Shown here: positions 10,551-20,765 of the stretch, one piece after another
How positions within the stretch are numbered: the first letter of the stretch is position 1
How the letters are laid out: every line of letters starts with the position of its first letter
DNA from: Paraferrimonas haliotis
Lineage (GTDB): Bacteria > Pseudomonadota > Gammaproteobacteria > Enterobacterales > Shewanellaceae
Direction of reading: 5' to 3'
DNA: 64,000 nucleotides
Assembly (NCBI RefSeq): GCF_002282895.1
Contig: NZ_NRRB01000001.1
Coordinates: forward strand, 434,001 to 498,000
Notes under the pieces: model-generated
Seen by the model: the letters and a program-made list of their open reading frames with translations, nothing else
Told to the model about the DNA's origin: nothing
Database searches by the model: none
Made by a program: the position numbers and the translations under genes

Positions 10551-13500
10551 ATGTTGGCATTAATTGGCGCCGCCTTGTCGCGAGCCCGCACTATGTGCAT
10601 GCTGTTGGTGCTTATTTTGATTGCCGGGGTGGTGACCTTTAACGGCATTCCGAAAGAAGCTGAGCCGGATATCACCATTCCTATTATATACGTGTCGGTT
10701 ACCCACGATGGCATTTCCCCGGAAGATGCTGAGCGTATGTTGGTGCGGCCCATGGAGCAAGAGCTGCGCTCGCTCGAAGGCATTAAAGAAATTCGCTCCA
10801 CCGCCTCGGAAGGCCACGCCAGCGTGGTGCTTGAGTTCATCGCAGGCTTTGATCCTAAAGAAGCGCTGGCGGATGTGCGCGATAGGGTAACCATTGCCAA
10901 AGCCAAATTACCCGACGATACCGAAGAGCCCACGGTTAACGAAGTGACCATGGCCAATCAAAAAGCGGTTATTACTGTGACGCTATCTGGCACAGTGCCC
11001 GAGCGCACCTTAATTCAGCTCGCCCGCGATTTGCGCGACAAGCTCGAGGCTAACCGTGAAATTTTGGAAGTGGACATTGGCGGCAACCGTGAAGACATTC
11101 TAGAGATCATTGTCGACCCCTTGTTGTTGGAAAGCTATCAGCTCGACCAAGGTGATATTTTCAATCTGATTTCCCGAAATAACCGCTTGGTTGCGGCAGG
11201 TACCATGGACACCGGCAAAGGGCGTTTTGCGGTGAAGGTGCCGTCGGTGTTCGAGAGCATTAAAGACGTGCTCGACATGCCTATTAAAGTGGATGGCGAT
11301 AGAGTCATTACCTTTTCCGACGTGGCCTCTATTCGACGCTCTTATAAAGACGCCACCAGTTACGCCCGCCTAAACGGTGAAATGGCGGTCTCCCTAGAAG
11401 TCAAAAAACGTCCCGGTGAGAACATCATAGATACGGTTAACTTGGTTAAGCAACTGATGGATGAGCAAAAGGAATTTTTGCCGCCTAATTTGCGCATCGA
11501 CTACAGCGGTGACGCCTCGAAAGACGTTAAAGAGATGCTGACGGATCTGCAAAATAACGTACTGTCGGCCATTATTCTGGTGGTGATCGTTATTATTGCC
11601 GCCCTAGGTTGGCGCAGTGCTTCTTTGGTGGGCATCGCCATTCCCGGCTCGTTTCTTACCGGCATTTTGGTGTTGGCTGTTGGCGGCTTAACCATCAACA
11701 TGATGGTGCTGTTTGCCTTGATTATGGCGGTGGGCATGCTGGTGGACGGTGCCATTGTTGTGACCGAGTATGCCGACCGTCGCATGATGGAAGGAGCGCC
11801 TAGAAAAGAAGCCTACGCCGAAGCAGCTAAGCGCATGGCCTGGCCCATTATCGCGTCAACCGCCACTACGCTCGCAGCCTTTGGGCCCTTGCTGTTTTGG
11901 CCGGATACCATGGGCGAGTTTATGCGCTATTTGCCACTGACCTTGATAGCGACCTTGTCGGCGTCTTTGGTCATGGCGCTGCTGTTTGTGCCGGTGCTGG
12001 GCAGCTTGTTTGGTAAGCCACGGCTTATCAGCGACGCTCAACAGCACCAAATTAAGATTGCAGAAAGCGGCGATGTGACCCAGCTAAAGGGGGCCTCTGG
12101 GGTTTACGCCAGAATGCTGCGGGGCGCCATTCGCAACCCTTGGAAAATTCTACTGGCTACCTTTTTGCTCGCGTTTTCAATCATTTTCGCCTTTGCTCGT
12201 TCAGGGCTTGGGGTGGAGTTCTTCCCAACCATTGAGCCTGCAGGGCTTAACGTAACGGTGCGTTCGGTGGGGGATTTATCCATTGATGAAAAAGACGACA
12301 TCATGCATAAGGTGGAGCAACGCCTGTTACCCATTGAAGGCTTAGAAACCTTATACAGTCGAGTGGGTGGTAACGATCGGGTTGGCTCGTTACGCATGAA
12401 CCTAGTGGATTGGAAGATTCGACCTAAGGCCGATACCGTAGTGGCCGATGTGAACGCGGCGGTCGCCGATTTAGGCGGTATTGAAGTGGAGGTTCGTAAA
12501 GATCAGGCAGGCCCCGGTGGCGGTAAAGATCTGAAACTAGAGCTTAGCTCGCGATTCCCGGAATTGCTTAATGAAACTGCCCGAAAAATTAAAGGCATTT
12601 TAGAAGCCGACGCGGCGTTTGTGAACGTTGACGATAACAGCGCTAAAGACGGTATTGAATGGCAGCTGATTGTGGACAGACAAAAAGCGGCGCGCTTTGG
12701 TGCCGATGCCAGCCTTGTGGGCAGCACGGTTCAATTCGTGACCAACGGCCTTAAAATTGGCGAATATCGCCCCGACGACGCCGATGATGAGTTAGACATA
12801 CGGGTTCGCTTCCCACAAGACAAGCGCAACATTTTGCGATTGGACGAGTTGCGGGTGAAAACCCAATACGGCCAAGTGCCGATTTCCAACTTCGTTGAGC
12901 GCAGACCCGATGCCAAAGTTGACTCGATTCGCCGTGTTGATGGTCGTCGTGTGCTGACGGTACAAGCCGACATGGCACCGGGGGAGCAGCTAGGGGTGCA
13001 CTTGCCACGCCTGCAGGCCATGTTGCCAGACATGGGCATCGATCCTAGGGTGAACATTAAAGTGCGCGGTGAGAATGAAGAGCAAAACGAATCGCAAGCC
13101 TTCTTGCTCAATGCGCTGTTTGTGGCTTTGTTTGTGATGGCGATTATTTTGGTGACCCAGTTTAACAGCTTCTATCAAGCTGGGCTGATTTTAACCGCGG
13201 TGCTGTTTTCTACGGTGGGGGTATTCTTAGGGTTGCTCATTACTGGGTCGGCCTTTGGGGTGGTAATGTCCGGTATCGGAGTGATTGCACTGGCGGGCAT
13301 TGTGGTGAATAACAACATTGTGTTGATTGACACTTACAACGTGCTTAAACGCCAAGGCATGTCCACCGAAGAAGCCATTTTGCGCACCGGTGCGCAACGC
13401 TTGCGTCCAGTAATGCTGACCACCATTACCACCATTTTAGGCTTATTGCCCATGGTGCTTAAAATGAACGTGGACTTGGTTAACCGCGAAGTGCTCTTTG

Positions 13501-13679
13501 GCGCGCCATCGACCCAGTGGTGGTCGCAATTAGCGACGGCGGTGGCGGGAGGCTTGGCGTTTGCTACCCTGCTGACGTTAATTTTAACGCCTTGCTTGAT
13601 CAACCTAAGAGACCGGCCTAAGCGCAAGGCAGCGCCAGTGCGCTTAGCCGCTGATAACCAGCAAGACATTGCTGCTTAA
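10551..13679 (+). CDS. RND efflux permease
   Basis: A 1042-residue inner-membrane proton-driven pump with duplicated 6-TM halves and two large periplasmic loops, typical RND length. ITIPIIYVSV and DAERMLVRPMEQELRSLEGI mark the pore domain. In TM4 the AcrB Asp pair reads LVDG, so only the first Asp is kept. In TM10 GIVVNNNIVLID has Asn where AcrB has Lys. This pattern is seen in the VexH/VmeD-like branch. The open frame extends to 10494, but ATG 10551 sits directly after the adaptor stop and gives a normal N-terminus. Substrates (drugs, detergents or bile-like compounds) cannot be predicted. It is convergent with the methyltransferase gene, 12 bases away. Confidence 0.95.
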   Translation: MLALIGAALSRARTMCMLLVLILIAGVVTFNGIPKEAEPDITIPIIYVSVTHDGISPEDAERMLVRPMEQELRSLEGIKEIRSTASEGHASVVLEFIAGFDPKEALADVRDRVTIAKAKLPDDTEEPTVNEVTMANQKAVITVTLSGTVPERTLIQLARDLRDKLEANREILEVDIGGNREDILEIIVDPLLLESYQLDQGDIFNLISRNNRLVAAGTMDTGKGRFAVKVPSVFESIKDVLDMPIKVDGDRVITFSDVASIRRSYKDATSYARLNGEMAVSLEVKKRPGENIIDTVNLVKQLMDEQKEFLPPNLRIDYSGDASKDVKEMLTDLQNNVLSAIILVVIVIIAALGWRSASLVGIAIPGSFLTGILVLAVGGLTINMMVLFALIMAVGMLVDGAIVVTEYADRRMMEGAPRKEAYAEAAKRMAWPIIASTATTLAAFGPLLFWPDTMGEFMRYLPLTLIATLSASLVMALLFVPVLGSLFGKPRLISDAQQHQIKIAESGDVTQLKGASGVYARMLRGAIRNPWKILLATFLLAFSIIFAFARSGLGVEFFPTIEPAGLNVTVRSVGDLSIDEKDDIMHKVEQRLLPIEGLETLYSRVGGNDRVGSLRMNLVDWKIRPKADTVVADVNAAVADLGGIEVEVRKDQAGPGGGKDLKLELSSRFPELLNETARKIKGILEADAAFVNVDDNSAKDGIEWQLIVDRQKAARFGADASLVGSTVQFVTNGLKIGEYRPDDADDELDIRVRFPQDKRNILRLDELRVKTQYGQVPISNFVERRPDAKVDSIRRVDGRRVLTVQADMAPGEQLGVHLPRLQAMLPDMGIDPRVNIKVRGENEEQNESQAFLLNALFVALFVMAIILVTQFNSFYQAGLILTAVLFSTVGVFLGLLITGSAFGVVMSGIGVIALAGIVVNNNIVLIDTYNVLKRQGMSTEEAILRTGAQRLRPVMLTTITTILGLLPMVLKMNVDLVNREVLFGAPSTQWWSQLATAVAGGLAFATLLTLILTPCLINLRDRPKRKAAPVRLAADNQQDIAA

Positions 13680-13691
13680 AGTAATGGCTGC

Positions 13692-14486
13692 TTAAGCTTT
13701 TTGCGCCAGCAGCGAGAACACCATAGGCACATTATGAGGAATGCCGGCGGGGTAATATCGACCCGGCTGGCGCTCTTCTAACTGTTCAAAACAATCGTAG
13801 GGGCTGAAATCAAATTCATGCAGCATTTGCAGCTTAAGCCCGGCATCGATTAATGCTGACACCACCTCAGCAATGGAATGAGACCAACAATAAAAAGGCT
13901 GGCTTTGTTGGTGCCCCTCCACATAGCTTTGCTCTTCGAAATGATCTGGCTGTGATTGGAAAAAATAGCTGGCTTTGTCATATACCAAGGTATAGCAAGG
14001 GTGAAACTCGGCCAAATAAAGCTGACCTTGGGGGGCTAAATAGTGATGAATGAGCTGGGCCCAGGCGTTTAGATCCGCTAGCCAACATAGGGCGCCATAG
14101 GAGACAAATACCAGGTCAAATTCTAGCGGGGCTTGAAGGTGTTGCTGCAAGCTCAATACGTCGCAGCAAATGAACTCCACATGATCAAGATGAGTTTGAT
14201 GCGCCAGCTGTTTAGCGGCATCTATGGCCACCGGTGAAATGTCCACCCCAACCACTCGACTGGCGCCCATGCGAGCCAACGACAGCGTATCCATACCGAA
14301 GTGGCATTGCAGATGAAGCACCCGCTTACCCTTAACCTCGGGCAATTCAGCCAATTCAATTTCTTGCAACGAGGTTTCACCTTTCAGAAACCCAGCCACA
14401 TTATAGAAATTGGAATTTAAATGATCTTTGGTGCGTGCATCCCAACTGTCGGTGTTTACACGCAAGTATTTGTCGGTTGTTGTCAT
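13692..14486 (-). CDS. Class I SAM-dependent methyltransferase
   Basis: A 264-residue cytoplasmic methyltransferase. Motif I is VLHLQCHFGMDTLSLARMG (about residues 57-75), followed by the acidic VVGVDISPVAID and ICCDVLSL segments and motif IV FDLVFVSYGALCWL. The LHLQCHFG form of motif I is characteristic of a bacterial branch annotated only as class I methyltransferase. The substrate is unknown. A GTG three codons upstream is open, but ATG 14486 has AGGTGG at good spacing. It is a single gene, convergent with the RND permease and downstream of anmK. Confidence 0.88.
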   Translation of the reverse strand: MTTTDKYLRVNTDSWDARTKDHLNSNFYNVAGFLKGETSLQEIELAELPEVKGKRVLHLQCHFGMDTLSLARMGASRVVGVDISPVAIDAAKQLAHQTHLDHVEFICCDVLSLQQHLQAPLEFDLVFVSYGALCWLADLNAWAQLIHHYLAPQGQLYLAEFHPCYTLVYDKASYFFQSQPDHFEEQSYVEGHQQSQPFYCWSHSIAEVVSALIDAGLKLQMLHEFDFSPYDCFEQLEERQPGRYYPAGIPHNVPMVFSLLAQKA

Positions 14487-14540
14487 AAAAGCCACCTGCG
14501 GTTCAGATGTATAGCTTAGAACACAAATGGCTTAATGAGT

Positions 14541-15659
14541 TCAGTTTGCCGGAAAAAAAGCGCCTAACACGGCTGCGCGTGAGGCGCCGGTAACCGCGGG
14601 CAGATTCGAGGTTTTATTAGCCATGAATTGCTTAGCAAGCCAGGCAAACGCAATGGCTTCAACCCATTGTGCTTCGATGCCTTGACTGTCGGTGGTGGTG
14701 ACTTCAAATCGAGGCATTTTGTGCTGCAGGCGTTTCATGAGCTCTGGGTTTAATGCGCCTCCCCCACACACCATAATTTGGCCTTTATTGGCCAGCTTTA
14801 AGCATTGGTCGGTGATGCTGTCGCAGGTTAAGTCCAGCAGTGTCGATAACACATCGGCGTCGCTTAAGTTGATGTAATCGCTAAGCTGCTGTGACAGCCA
14901 GGCTTGATTATAAAGCTCGCGGCCGGTGCTTTTGGGATAGGGTTGGGCAAAATAGGGGTGACTGAGTAGAGCCTTCAGCAGTTGCGGCTCTGTGGTACCA
15001 CTGGCGGCTATCGTGCCGTTGGTATCAAAAGCTTGATTAAGCGATTGGCGGCACCAAGCGTCCATTAAGGTGTTGCCCGGGCCGGTATCAAACCCCACTA
15101 CCGGCTGTTGCGAGCCCTTTGCTGGTAAATAGGTGACGTTAGCGATACCACCAATGTTGATAACCAAAGTGGGCTGCTCGGTTGCGCTAAACACCGCTTG
15201 ATGAAACGCCGGAACCAATGGAGCGCCTTGGCCACCGAGAGCTATGTCTTTGCGTCTAAAATCGGCGATGACGTCTATGTTGGTGTTGAGGGCTATGGTG
15301 TTAGGATCGCCAATTTGCAAACTAAAGCCTTGTTCGAGCTCGGGCATGTGGCGAATGGTTTGGCCGTGACTGCCAATGGCGGTGATGTCTTTTGGAGCCA
15401 CCGAGCTGTGCTCAATAACCGCTAGCGTAGCCTTGGCAAATAAGCGACCGACTTCTCGGTCTAACTGTCCTAGCCGATTAATTTCATCGTGGCCAGGGGT
15501 GGTGATGCCGTGCAGCTTTTGCAGCAGCGGAGCGGGGATGGTTTCACTGTGTTTGCTCACCAGATGCGGTTTACCCTGCTCGTCAAAGCCCACCAGTGCC
15601 GCGTCGACACTGTCCATGCTGGTGCCGGACATAAGCCCGATGAAATAGTCCTTTATCAT
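14541..15659 (-). CDS. anmK: Anhydro-N-acetylmuramic acid kinase
   Basis: Cytoplasmic kinase that opens and phosphorylates 1,6-anhydro-MurNAc to MurNAc-6-phosphate during peptidoglycan recycling. The 372-residue product begins with the family signature [19 protein letters not shown]. It has the ASKHA phosphate loops ([33 protein letters not shown]) and a C-terminal [14 protein letters not shown] nucleotide-binding segment. Its ATG overlaps the stop of the upstream peptidase gene (ATGA), so wall cutting and fragment recycling are coupled in one transcript. Confidence 0.97.
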   Translation of the reverse strand: MIKDYFIGLMSGTSMDSVDAALVGFDEQGKPHLVSKHSETIPAPLLQKLHGITTPGHDEINRLGQLDREVGRLFAKATLAVIEHSSVAPKDITAIGSHGQTIRHMPELEQGFSLQIGDPNTIALNTNIDVIADFRRKDIALGGQGAPLVPAFHQAVFSATEQPTLVINIGGIANVTYLPAKGSQQPVVGFDTGPGNTLMDAWCRQSLNQAFDTNGTIAASGTTEPQLLKALLSHPYFAQPYPKSTGRELYNQAWLSQQLSDYINLSDADVLSTLLDLTCDSITDQCLKLANKGQIMVCGGGALNPELMKRLQHKMPRFEVTTTDSQGIEAQWVEAIAFAWLAKQFMANKTSNLPAVTGASRAAVLGAFFPAN

Positions 15660-17023
15660 TGTGATGACGCCATTCGCAGTTGCTGTTGTTGTTCAAGTCG
15701 GGCAATTGTGGGTTTCGCCAGCGCTAGGAATTTTTCTCTTTCTGAGGCTTTAATCGGCTCAGACTTTGGCAATTTAACCGTACGCGGATTGCGGTGCACG
15801 CCGTTAACGATGAATTCATAATGCAAATGCGCGCCGGTAACGCGCCCGGTTGCCCCCAAGTTACCAATGATTTGGCCTTGTTTAACATAGTCGCCTTTCT
15901 TTACCCGTCGTTTGCTTAAGTGCAAGTATTTAGTGGTGTAGGTATCGCTGTGTTTAATGAACACATAGTTACCATTGAGATTATTGTAGGTAGACGCCAC
16001 CACTCGGCCATTACCGGCGGCTTTAATGGGCGTTCCCACCGGAGCGACGTAATCCACACCATTGTGGGGGCGAACGTTGCCGGTAACCGGATGCAGTCTT
16101 CGTGGGTTAAAGTTGGAGCTTACCCGAGTAAAGTCGACAGGGGAGCGTAAGAAAGCCCCTTTCATGGCGCGTCCTTCGCTGTTGTAATACTGGCCGTCGC
16201 TGTAGCGAATGGCATCGAAACTCTCGCCTTGGTTGCTAAAGCGCGCGGCAATAATGTTGCCGTTACCAACCGCTTCTCCGTCGATGTATTTCTTTTCGTA
16301 GAGCACACTAAAGTGGTCGCCCTTGCGAATGTCCAAGGCAAAATCCACGTTCCAGCCAAAGATCTCCGCCAAATTCATGATTTGAGCCGGCGTTAGCCCC
16401 GCGGTGATGCCTGCGTTCCAAAAGTTGCTGGTGATGGTGGCGCCGGCAAATTGCTCCACCATTTCTACCGGACGTTCAAAAACCGATTCCGATAAGCCCT
16501 TGTCATCTTTGTTGACCACTAGGTATTTGGTCTTGGAAATGTCGTAGGTTAAGCCGGCAAATTGACCGTTTTCATTGGTTCGAATGAGAATGTGCTCACC
16601 GGGCATAATTTTAATTAGGGATTTTTTAGCTTTTGCAAGCTGGGTCACATCGTAGGTGTCTCTTGGGCTCAAACCCGCACGGCTGAAGAGTTTGCCGAGG
16701 GAATCTCCGGATTCTACGGTGTAACTGGTTTCCGTGATTTTAGTTTCCGTTTGCGTCGGCGCTTGCACCTCTGATGTGGCTTTAGATGCGCTAATGTTGG
16801 CTCTAACTGGGGTTAGGGTGTTGGGTTGGCGTTGCGCCGAATCACTGGATAAATCCAGTTGTAAATCAATACGTTGATTAGATTTGCTGTCGTCGTAATC
16901 GCGGGAAGCAGCGGCATCATCTGTTGGCAGTAACAGCACAACCACCACAAGTAAGGTCACGGCGGCTAAAATGGATTGATGCTTTTTTGGCAAAGATTTG
17001 TAAAAGGTAATCAGTTTACGCAT
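15656..17023 (-). CDS. mepM: Murein DD-endopeptidase, MepM-like (M23)
   Basis: A 455-residue envelope peptidase that cuts D-Ala-mDAP cross-links to let the wall grow. It has one N-terminal membrane anchor (about residues 19-34) and a linker. A LysM/OapA-like domain follows ([20 protein letters not shown], about 99-160), then a C-terminal M23 domain with zinc ligands in RPHNGVDY and HLHYEF. All M23 residues are present. It is divergent from tyrS, with anmK immediately downstream and overlapping by four bases, an order shared with Shewanella-like genomes. Confidence 0.93.
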   Translation of the reverse strand: MRKLITFYKSLPKKHQSILAAVTLLVVVVLLLPTDDAAASRDYDDSKSNQRIDLQLDLSSDSAQRQPNTLTPVRANISASKATSEVQAPTQTETKITETSYTVESGDSLGKLFSRAGLSPRDTYDVTQLAKAKKSLIKIMPGEHILIRTNENGQFAGLTYDISKTKYLVVNKDDKGLSESVFERPVEMVEQFAGATITSNFWNAGITAGLTPAQIMNLAEIFGWNVDFALDIRKGDHFSVLYEKKYIDGEAVGNGNIIAARFSNQGESFDAIRYSDGQYYNSEGRAMKGAFLRSPVDFTRVSSNFNPRRLHPVTGNVRPHNGVDYVAPVGTPIKAAGNGRVVASTYNNLNGNYVFIKHSDTYTTKYLHLSKRRVKKGDYVKQGQIIGNLGATGRVTGAHLHYEFIVNGVHRNPRTVKLPKSEPIKASEREKFLALAKPTIARLEQQQQLRMASSQ

Positions 17024-17153
17024 GAATATTCGAGAGTCTTGAGCACGGCTTTAATCATCAAGCCCTAGTGTACACACTTTCAATTATAGTGGCTAACAAG
17101 TAACATTAAGCCCATTTTTAGATTTATGGCCCTAATTAGGAGCGAGCGAGACT

Positions 17154-18362
17154 ATGGCGCATTTTGAGGCGGATTTAGAAACCGTTATGGCGGAGATCAG
17201 ACGTGGCACCGATGAAATATTGGTGGAGTCTGAATTATTGGAAAAGTTGAAAGAAAAGCGTCCTTTACGCATCAAGTTGGGTGCCGATCCAACTGCTCCC
17301 GATATTCACCTTGGCCACACGGTTATTCTTAACAAGTTGCGTCAGTTCCAACAGTTGGGTCACGAAGTCATTTTCTTGATTGGTGATTTCACCGCTATGG
17401 TGGGTGACCCGTCCGGTAAAAACAGCACCCGCCCGCCGCTAACCCGCGAAGACGTGCTGCGCAATGCTGAAACCTACAAAGAGCAGGTGTTCAAAATTCT
17501 GGATCCAGCTAAAACCCGCATTGAGTTTAACTCCAGCTGGCTCGAAGAGCTTGGCGCGGGTGGCATGATTAAGCTGGCGGCGCAGCAAACCGTAGCCCGC
17601 ATGCTTGAGCGCGACGACTTTAAAAAGCGTTACGCCTCAGGTACCGCCATTGCCATCCACGAGTTTTTATACCCCTTATTGCAAGGCTATGATTCGGTGG
17701 CGTTAACTGCCGATGTCGAGCTGGGTGGTACCGATCAAAAGTTCAATTTGTTGATGGGTCGCGAGCTGCAAAAAGGCGAAGGGCAAAAGCCGCAATCGGT
17801 GATCATGATGCCACTGTTGGTTGGGCTTGATGGCGTTAAGAAAATGTCTAAGTCGCAAAACAACTACATTGGTGTGAGTGATGCGCCGGATGAGATGTTT
17901 GGCAAGATCATGTCCATTAGCGATGAGCTGATGTGGGACTACTATGAGCTGTTAAGCTTCCGTCCGCTTAGCGAAGTGGCGGCGCTTAAAGCCGAAGTTG
18001 CTGGCGGCAGCAATCCTCGCGATACTAAAATTTTGCTGGCCAAAGAAATCATTGCTCGCTTCCACGATGACGCCGCGGCCACGCAAGCCGAAGCCAATTT
18101 CATTGCCCGCTTCCAAAAAGGCGCCATTCCCGATGAGATGCCTGAATTTGAGTTAGCGATTGGCGATGGCCTGGGCATAGCCAACTTACTGAAAGACGCC
18201 GGGCTGGTTAACTCCACCTCGGATGCCATGCGTATGATTAAGCAAGGTGCGGTAAAAATCGATGGCGAGAAAGTCACCGACAGTCGCCTACAGTTAAGCG
18301 AAGCAAGCACTAAGGTGTATCAGGTTGGCAAACGCAAATTTGCTCGAGTGACCCTAAAATGA
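17154..18362 (+). CDS. tyrS: Tyrosyl-tRNA synthetase
   Basis: Class I aminoacyl-tRNA synthetase that charges tRNA-Tyr. The 402-residue product has the HIGH-type motif HLGH at 52-55 and KMSKS at 230-234. The tyrosine-binding region is [12 protein letters not shown], with [10 protein letters not shown]-terminal S4 RNA-binding domain spans about 340-402 ([19 protein letters not shown]). The insert pattern is that of the TyrZ-like bacterial branch. The start is preceded by AGGAGCGAGCG. Its last codons overlap the GT25 gene (ATGA), so a surface-sugar enzyme is translationally coupled to it. Confidence 0.97.
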   Translation: MAHFEADLETVMAEIRRGTDEILVESELLEKLKEKRPLRIKLGADPTAPDIHLGHTVILNKLRQFQQLGHEVIFLIGDFTAMVGDPSGKNSTRPPLTREDVLRNAETYKEQVFKILDPAKTRIEFNSSWLEELGAGGMIKLAAQQTVARMLERDDFKKRYASGTAIAIHEFLYPLLQGYDSVALTADVELGGTDQKFNLLMGRELQKGEGQKPQSVIMMPLLVGLDGVKKMSKSQNNYIGVSDAPDEMFGKIMSISDELMWDYYELLSFRPLSEVAALKAEVAGGSNPRDTKILLAKEIIARFHDDAAATQAEANFIARFQKGAIPDEMPEFELAIGDGLGIANLLKDAGLVNSTSDAMRMIKQGAVKIDGEKVTDSRLQLSEASTKVYQVGKRKFARVTLK

Positions 18363-19117
18363 ACTGGCGCGTTTTCGTAATCAACTTAGATTCAAGCACC
18401 GAGCGCTTAGATAAAGTGAGCCAAGAGTGTCAGCGTTTGGGCATTGAGTTTGAACGCGTTTCTGCAACCCGTGGCAGTGACTTAAGCGACGATGAAATGG
18501 CGCAGTACTACGATGCCGAAGTGAATCGTCGCCATTACTTTAAACAGCTGAATGCTGGCGAGATAGGTTGTTACTTAAGCCATTATTTCTGCTGGAAAAA
18601 AATTGTCGATGAAGGCTTAGACTACGCTTTGATTTTGGAAGACGATTCTAAGCTCACCGATGAACTGGGACTGTTGTTAAGCAAAGTGCCTAAGTTAAGC
18701 CGTGATTGGGATTACTTAAAACTGTCAACCGGTAGTAACATCCCGGCGGTTCAGCAAGGCATTGATTTGGGTGACGGCATTCATTTGCATCAAGGACTTA
18801 AGTTGTCTTCCACCACCACAGGACAATTCGTGTCAGCTGAGGGGGCTAAAAAGCTTATCGACACAGCGTTGCCGATCCGCCGACCAGTGGATAAAGATCT
18901 GCAGTATTGGTTTGAAAAGGATTTGCGCTGCTTTGTAGTGAAGCCTATTCCAGTGCTTATGGGCGGGTTTGATAGCGATATCGATAACTCGTCGGTGCGA
19001 GCCAAAGTAAAACACTCACTTTGGCACAAGCTAAGCTTGAACATCGACTATAACCTTAAGCTTTGGCAGCATCGTAAGCGGCTGCCAGCCTTGCCGAGTT
19101 ATCAAGCTAAACGCTGA
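18359..19117 (+). CDS. Glycosyltransferase family 25 (LPS core type)
   Basis: A 252-residue cytoplasmic glycosyltransferase of family GT25, the LpsA/LgtB-like group that adds galactose or similar sugars to lipooligosaccharide core. It opens with the family motif [16 protein letters not shown], has [16 protein letters not shown], and carries the metal-binding acidic motif LILEDDSKL (E94-D95-D96). The start overlaps the tyrS stop by four bases. The intact acidic motif suggests it is active; donor and acceptor are unknown. A degenerate homologue lies at 41864-42631. Confidence 0.9.
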   Translation: MNWRVFVINLDSSTERLDKVSQECQRLGIEFERVSATRGSDLSDDEMAQYYDAEVNRRHYFKQLNAGEIGCYLSHYFCWKKIVDEGLDYALILEDDSKLTDELGLLLSKVPKLSRDWDYLKLSTGSNIPAVQQGIDLGDGIHLHQGLKLSSTTTGQFVSAEGAKKLIDTALPIRRPVDKDLQYWFEKDLRCFVVKPIPVLMGGFDSDIDNSSVRAKVKHSLWHKLSLNIDYNLKLWQHRKRLPALPSYQAKR

Positions 19118-19119
19118 GT

Positions 19120-19848
19120 TTAGTCGCCATAAACTGACTCATACGCGGCTTGCGACAACTGTTGTTGAATGTGAGCCGCGGCTGGGTAATTGCCGCCTTT
19201 GCGATTAGCCAGTACCGCCTTCACGCTAAAATCGTCGCCGTAGGCTTGGCGGTTGTATTCCATATCCAGCGATAGCTTTAACCCTTCGAACGAACCGCCT
19301 AAATACGCCCCTTGGTTAGACGACACCATGAGTACCTCAATGCCATGGGTTGAGCCGGCAGCTTTGCCACTAAAGCCGGGGCCTAAGGTGGTGTCACCGG
19401 CGGCACCAAAGCGATACTTGCCTTCAAATACCCGCTCTAACGCTTGGTTGCTTAAAATGGCACCAATGCCATTCACCTGTTGAGCACCGGCCAATAAGCC
19501 GACTTGAACGCTGTTAAGCTTAATAAAAATGGGATCGCTCCAATCTTGGTGGTGGCGCACCAGCAAAATACCGCGCCCCCATTGTCCGCCCACAATAAAG
19601 CCCGCCTGACGGCCGCTAGGAATAATAACAATGGCTTTGGCTGAGCCGGAGAGGTTTTTAACCGAAGACCAGTGCTCTTGGGTCATAAAGGTTTGTAGGT
19701 TTTGCAAGCTCAGCTGAGTTAATTGATGCGCGTCGTTGCCGCTGAGCGCTTGCTTGGTATCAGCAGATTGAATGGAGCTTGATGCGCAACCGCTGCACAT
19801 GAAAACGGCAGCCAATAGCCAGCCAAACAATTGATGACGACACTGCAT
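19120..19848 (-). CDS. SYLF-domain lipoprotein
   Basis: A 242-residue probable lipoprotein. The N-terminus MQCRHQLFGWLLAAVFMCSGC is a type II signal with lipobox CSGC. The mature part is a Ysc84/SYLF domain (about 60-240) with GQWGRGILLVRH, GAQQVNGIGAILSN and GPGFSGKAAGSTHGIEVLMVSS. SYLF domains bind phosphoinositides in eukaryotes; in bacteria their ligand is unsettled and lipid binding is the usual guess. The ribosome-binding site is GAGGTG. It is a single gene, convergent with the GT25 gene (2 bases between stops). The 241 bases beyond its start, to 20089, contain no other gene that I can support. Confidence 0.87.
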   Translation of the reverse strand: MQCRHQLFGWLLAAVFMCSGCASSSIQSADTKQALSGNDAHQLTQLSLQNLQTFMTQEHWSSVKNLSGSAKAIVIIPSGRQAGFIVGGQWGRGILLVRHHQDWSDPIFIKLNSVQVGLLAGAQQVNGIGAILSNQALERVFEGKYRFGAAGDTTLGPGFSGKAAGSTHGIEVLMVSSNQGAYLGGSFEGLKLSLDMEYNRQAYGDDFSVKAVLANRKGGNYPAAAHIQQQLSQAAYESVYGD

Positions 19849-20089
19849 AATTACACCTCGCTCATTAACAAGGCGTACATAGTAATCATGGCGCTAGCAA
19901 AAATCTCGCTTGGTTTGAATTCGTTAAAAAGCGGTGCAGAAATGAAAAGCGAGCGCTTCTAGAAGCTGAGGGTGTTGCTGTTATTTTGCACAGCTATCAA
20001 TAACCTGATAACTTTTTGGTAGGCGCTGATAATTGTGCCTCTGCAAACGACGACACTGATTTGAAGATGACCGTATTTTGGAGTTAGCT

Positions 20090-20172
20090 ATGAAACGGAT
20101 TTCCGGCGCTGCTATTGCAATGCTGCCTATCGCTATTTTCAGCGTTAGCTTTGCAACTTATGCAAACGACAT
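20090..20172 (+). pseudogene. 5' stub of a secreted-protein gene, cut by a toxin-antitoxin cassette
   Basis: The ATG at 20090 has a textbook ribosome-binding site (TTGGAG, 20078-20083). It begins a convincing signal peptide, MKRISGAAIAMLPIAIFSV, followed by SFATYAND with an AYA-type cleavage site. From about 20158 the same DNA is the 3' end of the antitoxin gene on the other strand, and the plus-strand frame becomes meaningless to its stop near 20353. This looks like a real gene whose body was lost when the cassette arrived. The end given is approximate. I could not find the missing 3' part downstream of the cassette. Confidence 0.45.
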
Positions 20173-20436
20173 ATTCACGTGCAAGGTTTTCATTACGCGA
20201 ACAATAGTATCCCACTTGGGCTGCGTTTTACCGTTAAAGGTTTTATACATACTTTCGCGGTTTAAGCCCGCTTGTTCGGCTACACTGCTTACGCCGTGCA
20301 GTTTTACTAACTGGCCTAATGCCGTAACAAAAGTATTAGGGTCTTCATCTTGATAACACTCAAGTAAAAACGCATTAATTTCGTCTTGAGTTTCCATAAA
20401 TTCAAATGGATTAAATTCCGTTAATTGCTCAGTCAT
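20158..20436 (-). CDS. Addiction-module antidote protein (HigA-like)
   Basis: A 92-residue DNA-binding antitoxin of the putative addiction-module antidote family. The helix-turn-helix is LVKLHGVSSVAEQAGLNRES followed by MYKTFNGKTQPKWDTIVRVM. It is encoded after its toxin, the reversed HigBA order. A TTG at 20442 would overlap the toxin stop, but ATG 20436 has GGAG eight bases upstream. Its last codons (MNMSFA-stop) overlap the signal-peptide stub on the plus strand. It should neutralise the toxin and repress the shared promoter. Confidence 0.88.
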   Translation of the reverse strand: MTEQLTEFNPFEFMETQDEINAFLLECYQDEDPNTFVTALGQLVKLHGVSSVAEQAGLNRESMYKTFNGKTQPKWDTIVRVMKTLHVNMSFA

Positions 20437-20438
20437 AT

Positions 20439-20747
20439 TCAATTCTCCAACTTAGACAGTAATTGTTTGGCTCTTTCAATATCACGGCTTTGGCATGATT
20501 TATCGCCACCACAAAGCAGTATAACCACCTGACCATTACGTATCGTGAAATATAAGCGATAACCTTTACCGACAAATATCCGCATTTCACTTAATGGACC
20601 GTTAATCGCTTTTACATCGCCTAAGTTACCGTTCACTGCTCGCGTTAGTCTTAGTGCAATTGCTTTAATGGCCTGGCGATCTTTTAACTTACCAAGCCAT
20701 TTCTTAAACGTGTCCGTTTGTAATACTTCATATTTCATAAAACACAT
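20439..20747 (-). CDS. RelE/ParE-superfamily toxin (HigB-like killer protein)
   Basis: A 102-residue toxin of the RelE/ParE fold, in the addiction-module killer branch: FKKWLGKLKDRQAIKAIALR, then GDVKAINGPLSEMRIFVGKGYRLYFTIRNGQ, then LLCGGDKSCQSRDIERAKQL. The central RIFVGKGYRLYF strand and the C-terminal basic helix carry the residues RelE-like toxins use for mRNA cleavage at the ribosome. Start ATG 20747 lies right beside a palindrome (20748-20765). Gene order is toxin then antidote. An mRNA interferase is more likely than a gyrase poison, but this is not proven. Confidence 0.88.
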   Translation of the reverse strand: MCFMKYEVLQTDTFKKWLGKLKDRQAIKAIALRLTRAVNGNLGDVKAINGPLSEMRIFVGKGYRLYFTIRNGQVVILLCGGDKSCQSRDIERAKQLLSKLEN

Positions 20748-20765
20748 TGTAGCTCGTAGGCTACA
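20748..20765 (-). promoter_or_regulatory. Palindromic operator candidate of the toxin-antitoxin cassette
   Basis: TGTAGC (20748-20753) and GCTACA (20760-20765) form an inverted repeat with a 6-base spacer, adjoining the toxin start codon. It covers the place where the ribosome-binding site should be. This fits an autoregulatory site bound by the antidote, alone or with the toxin. Confidence 0.5.
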
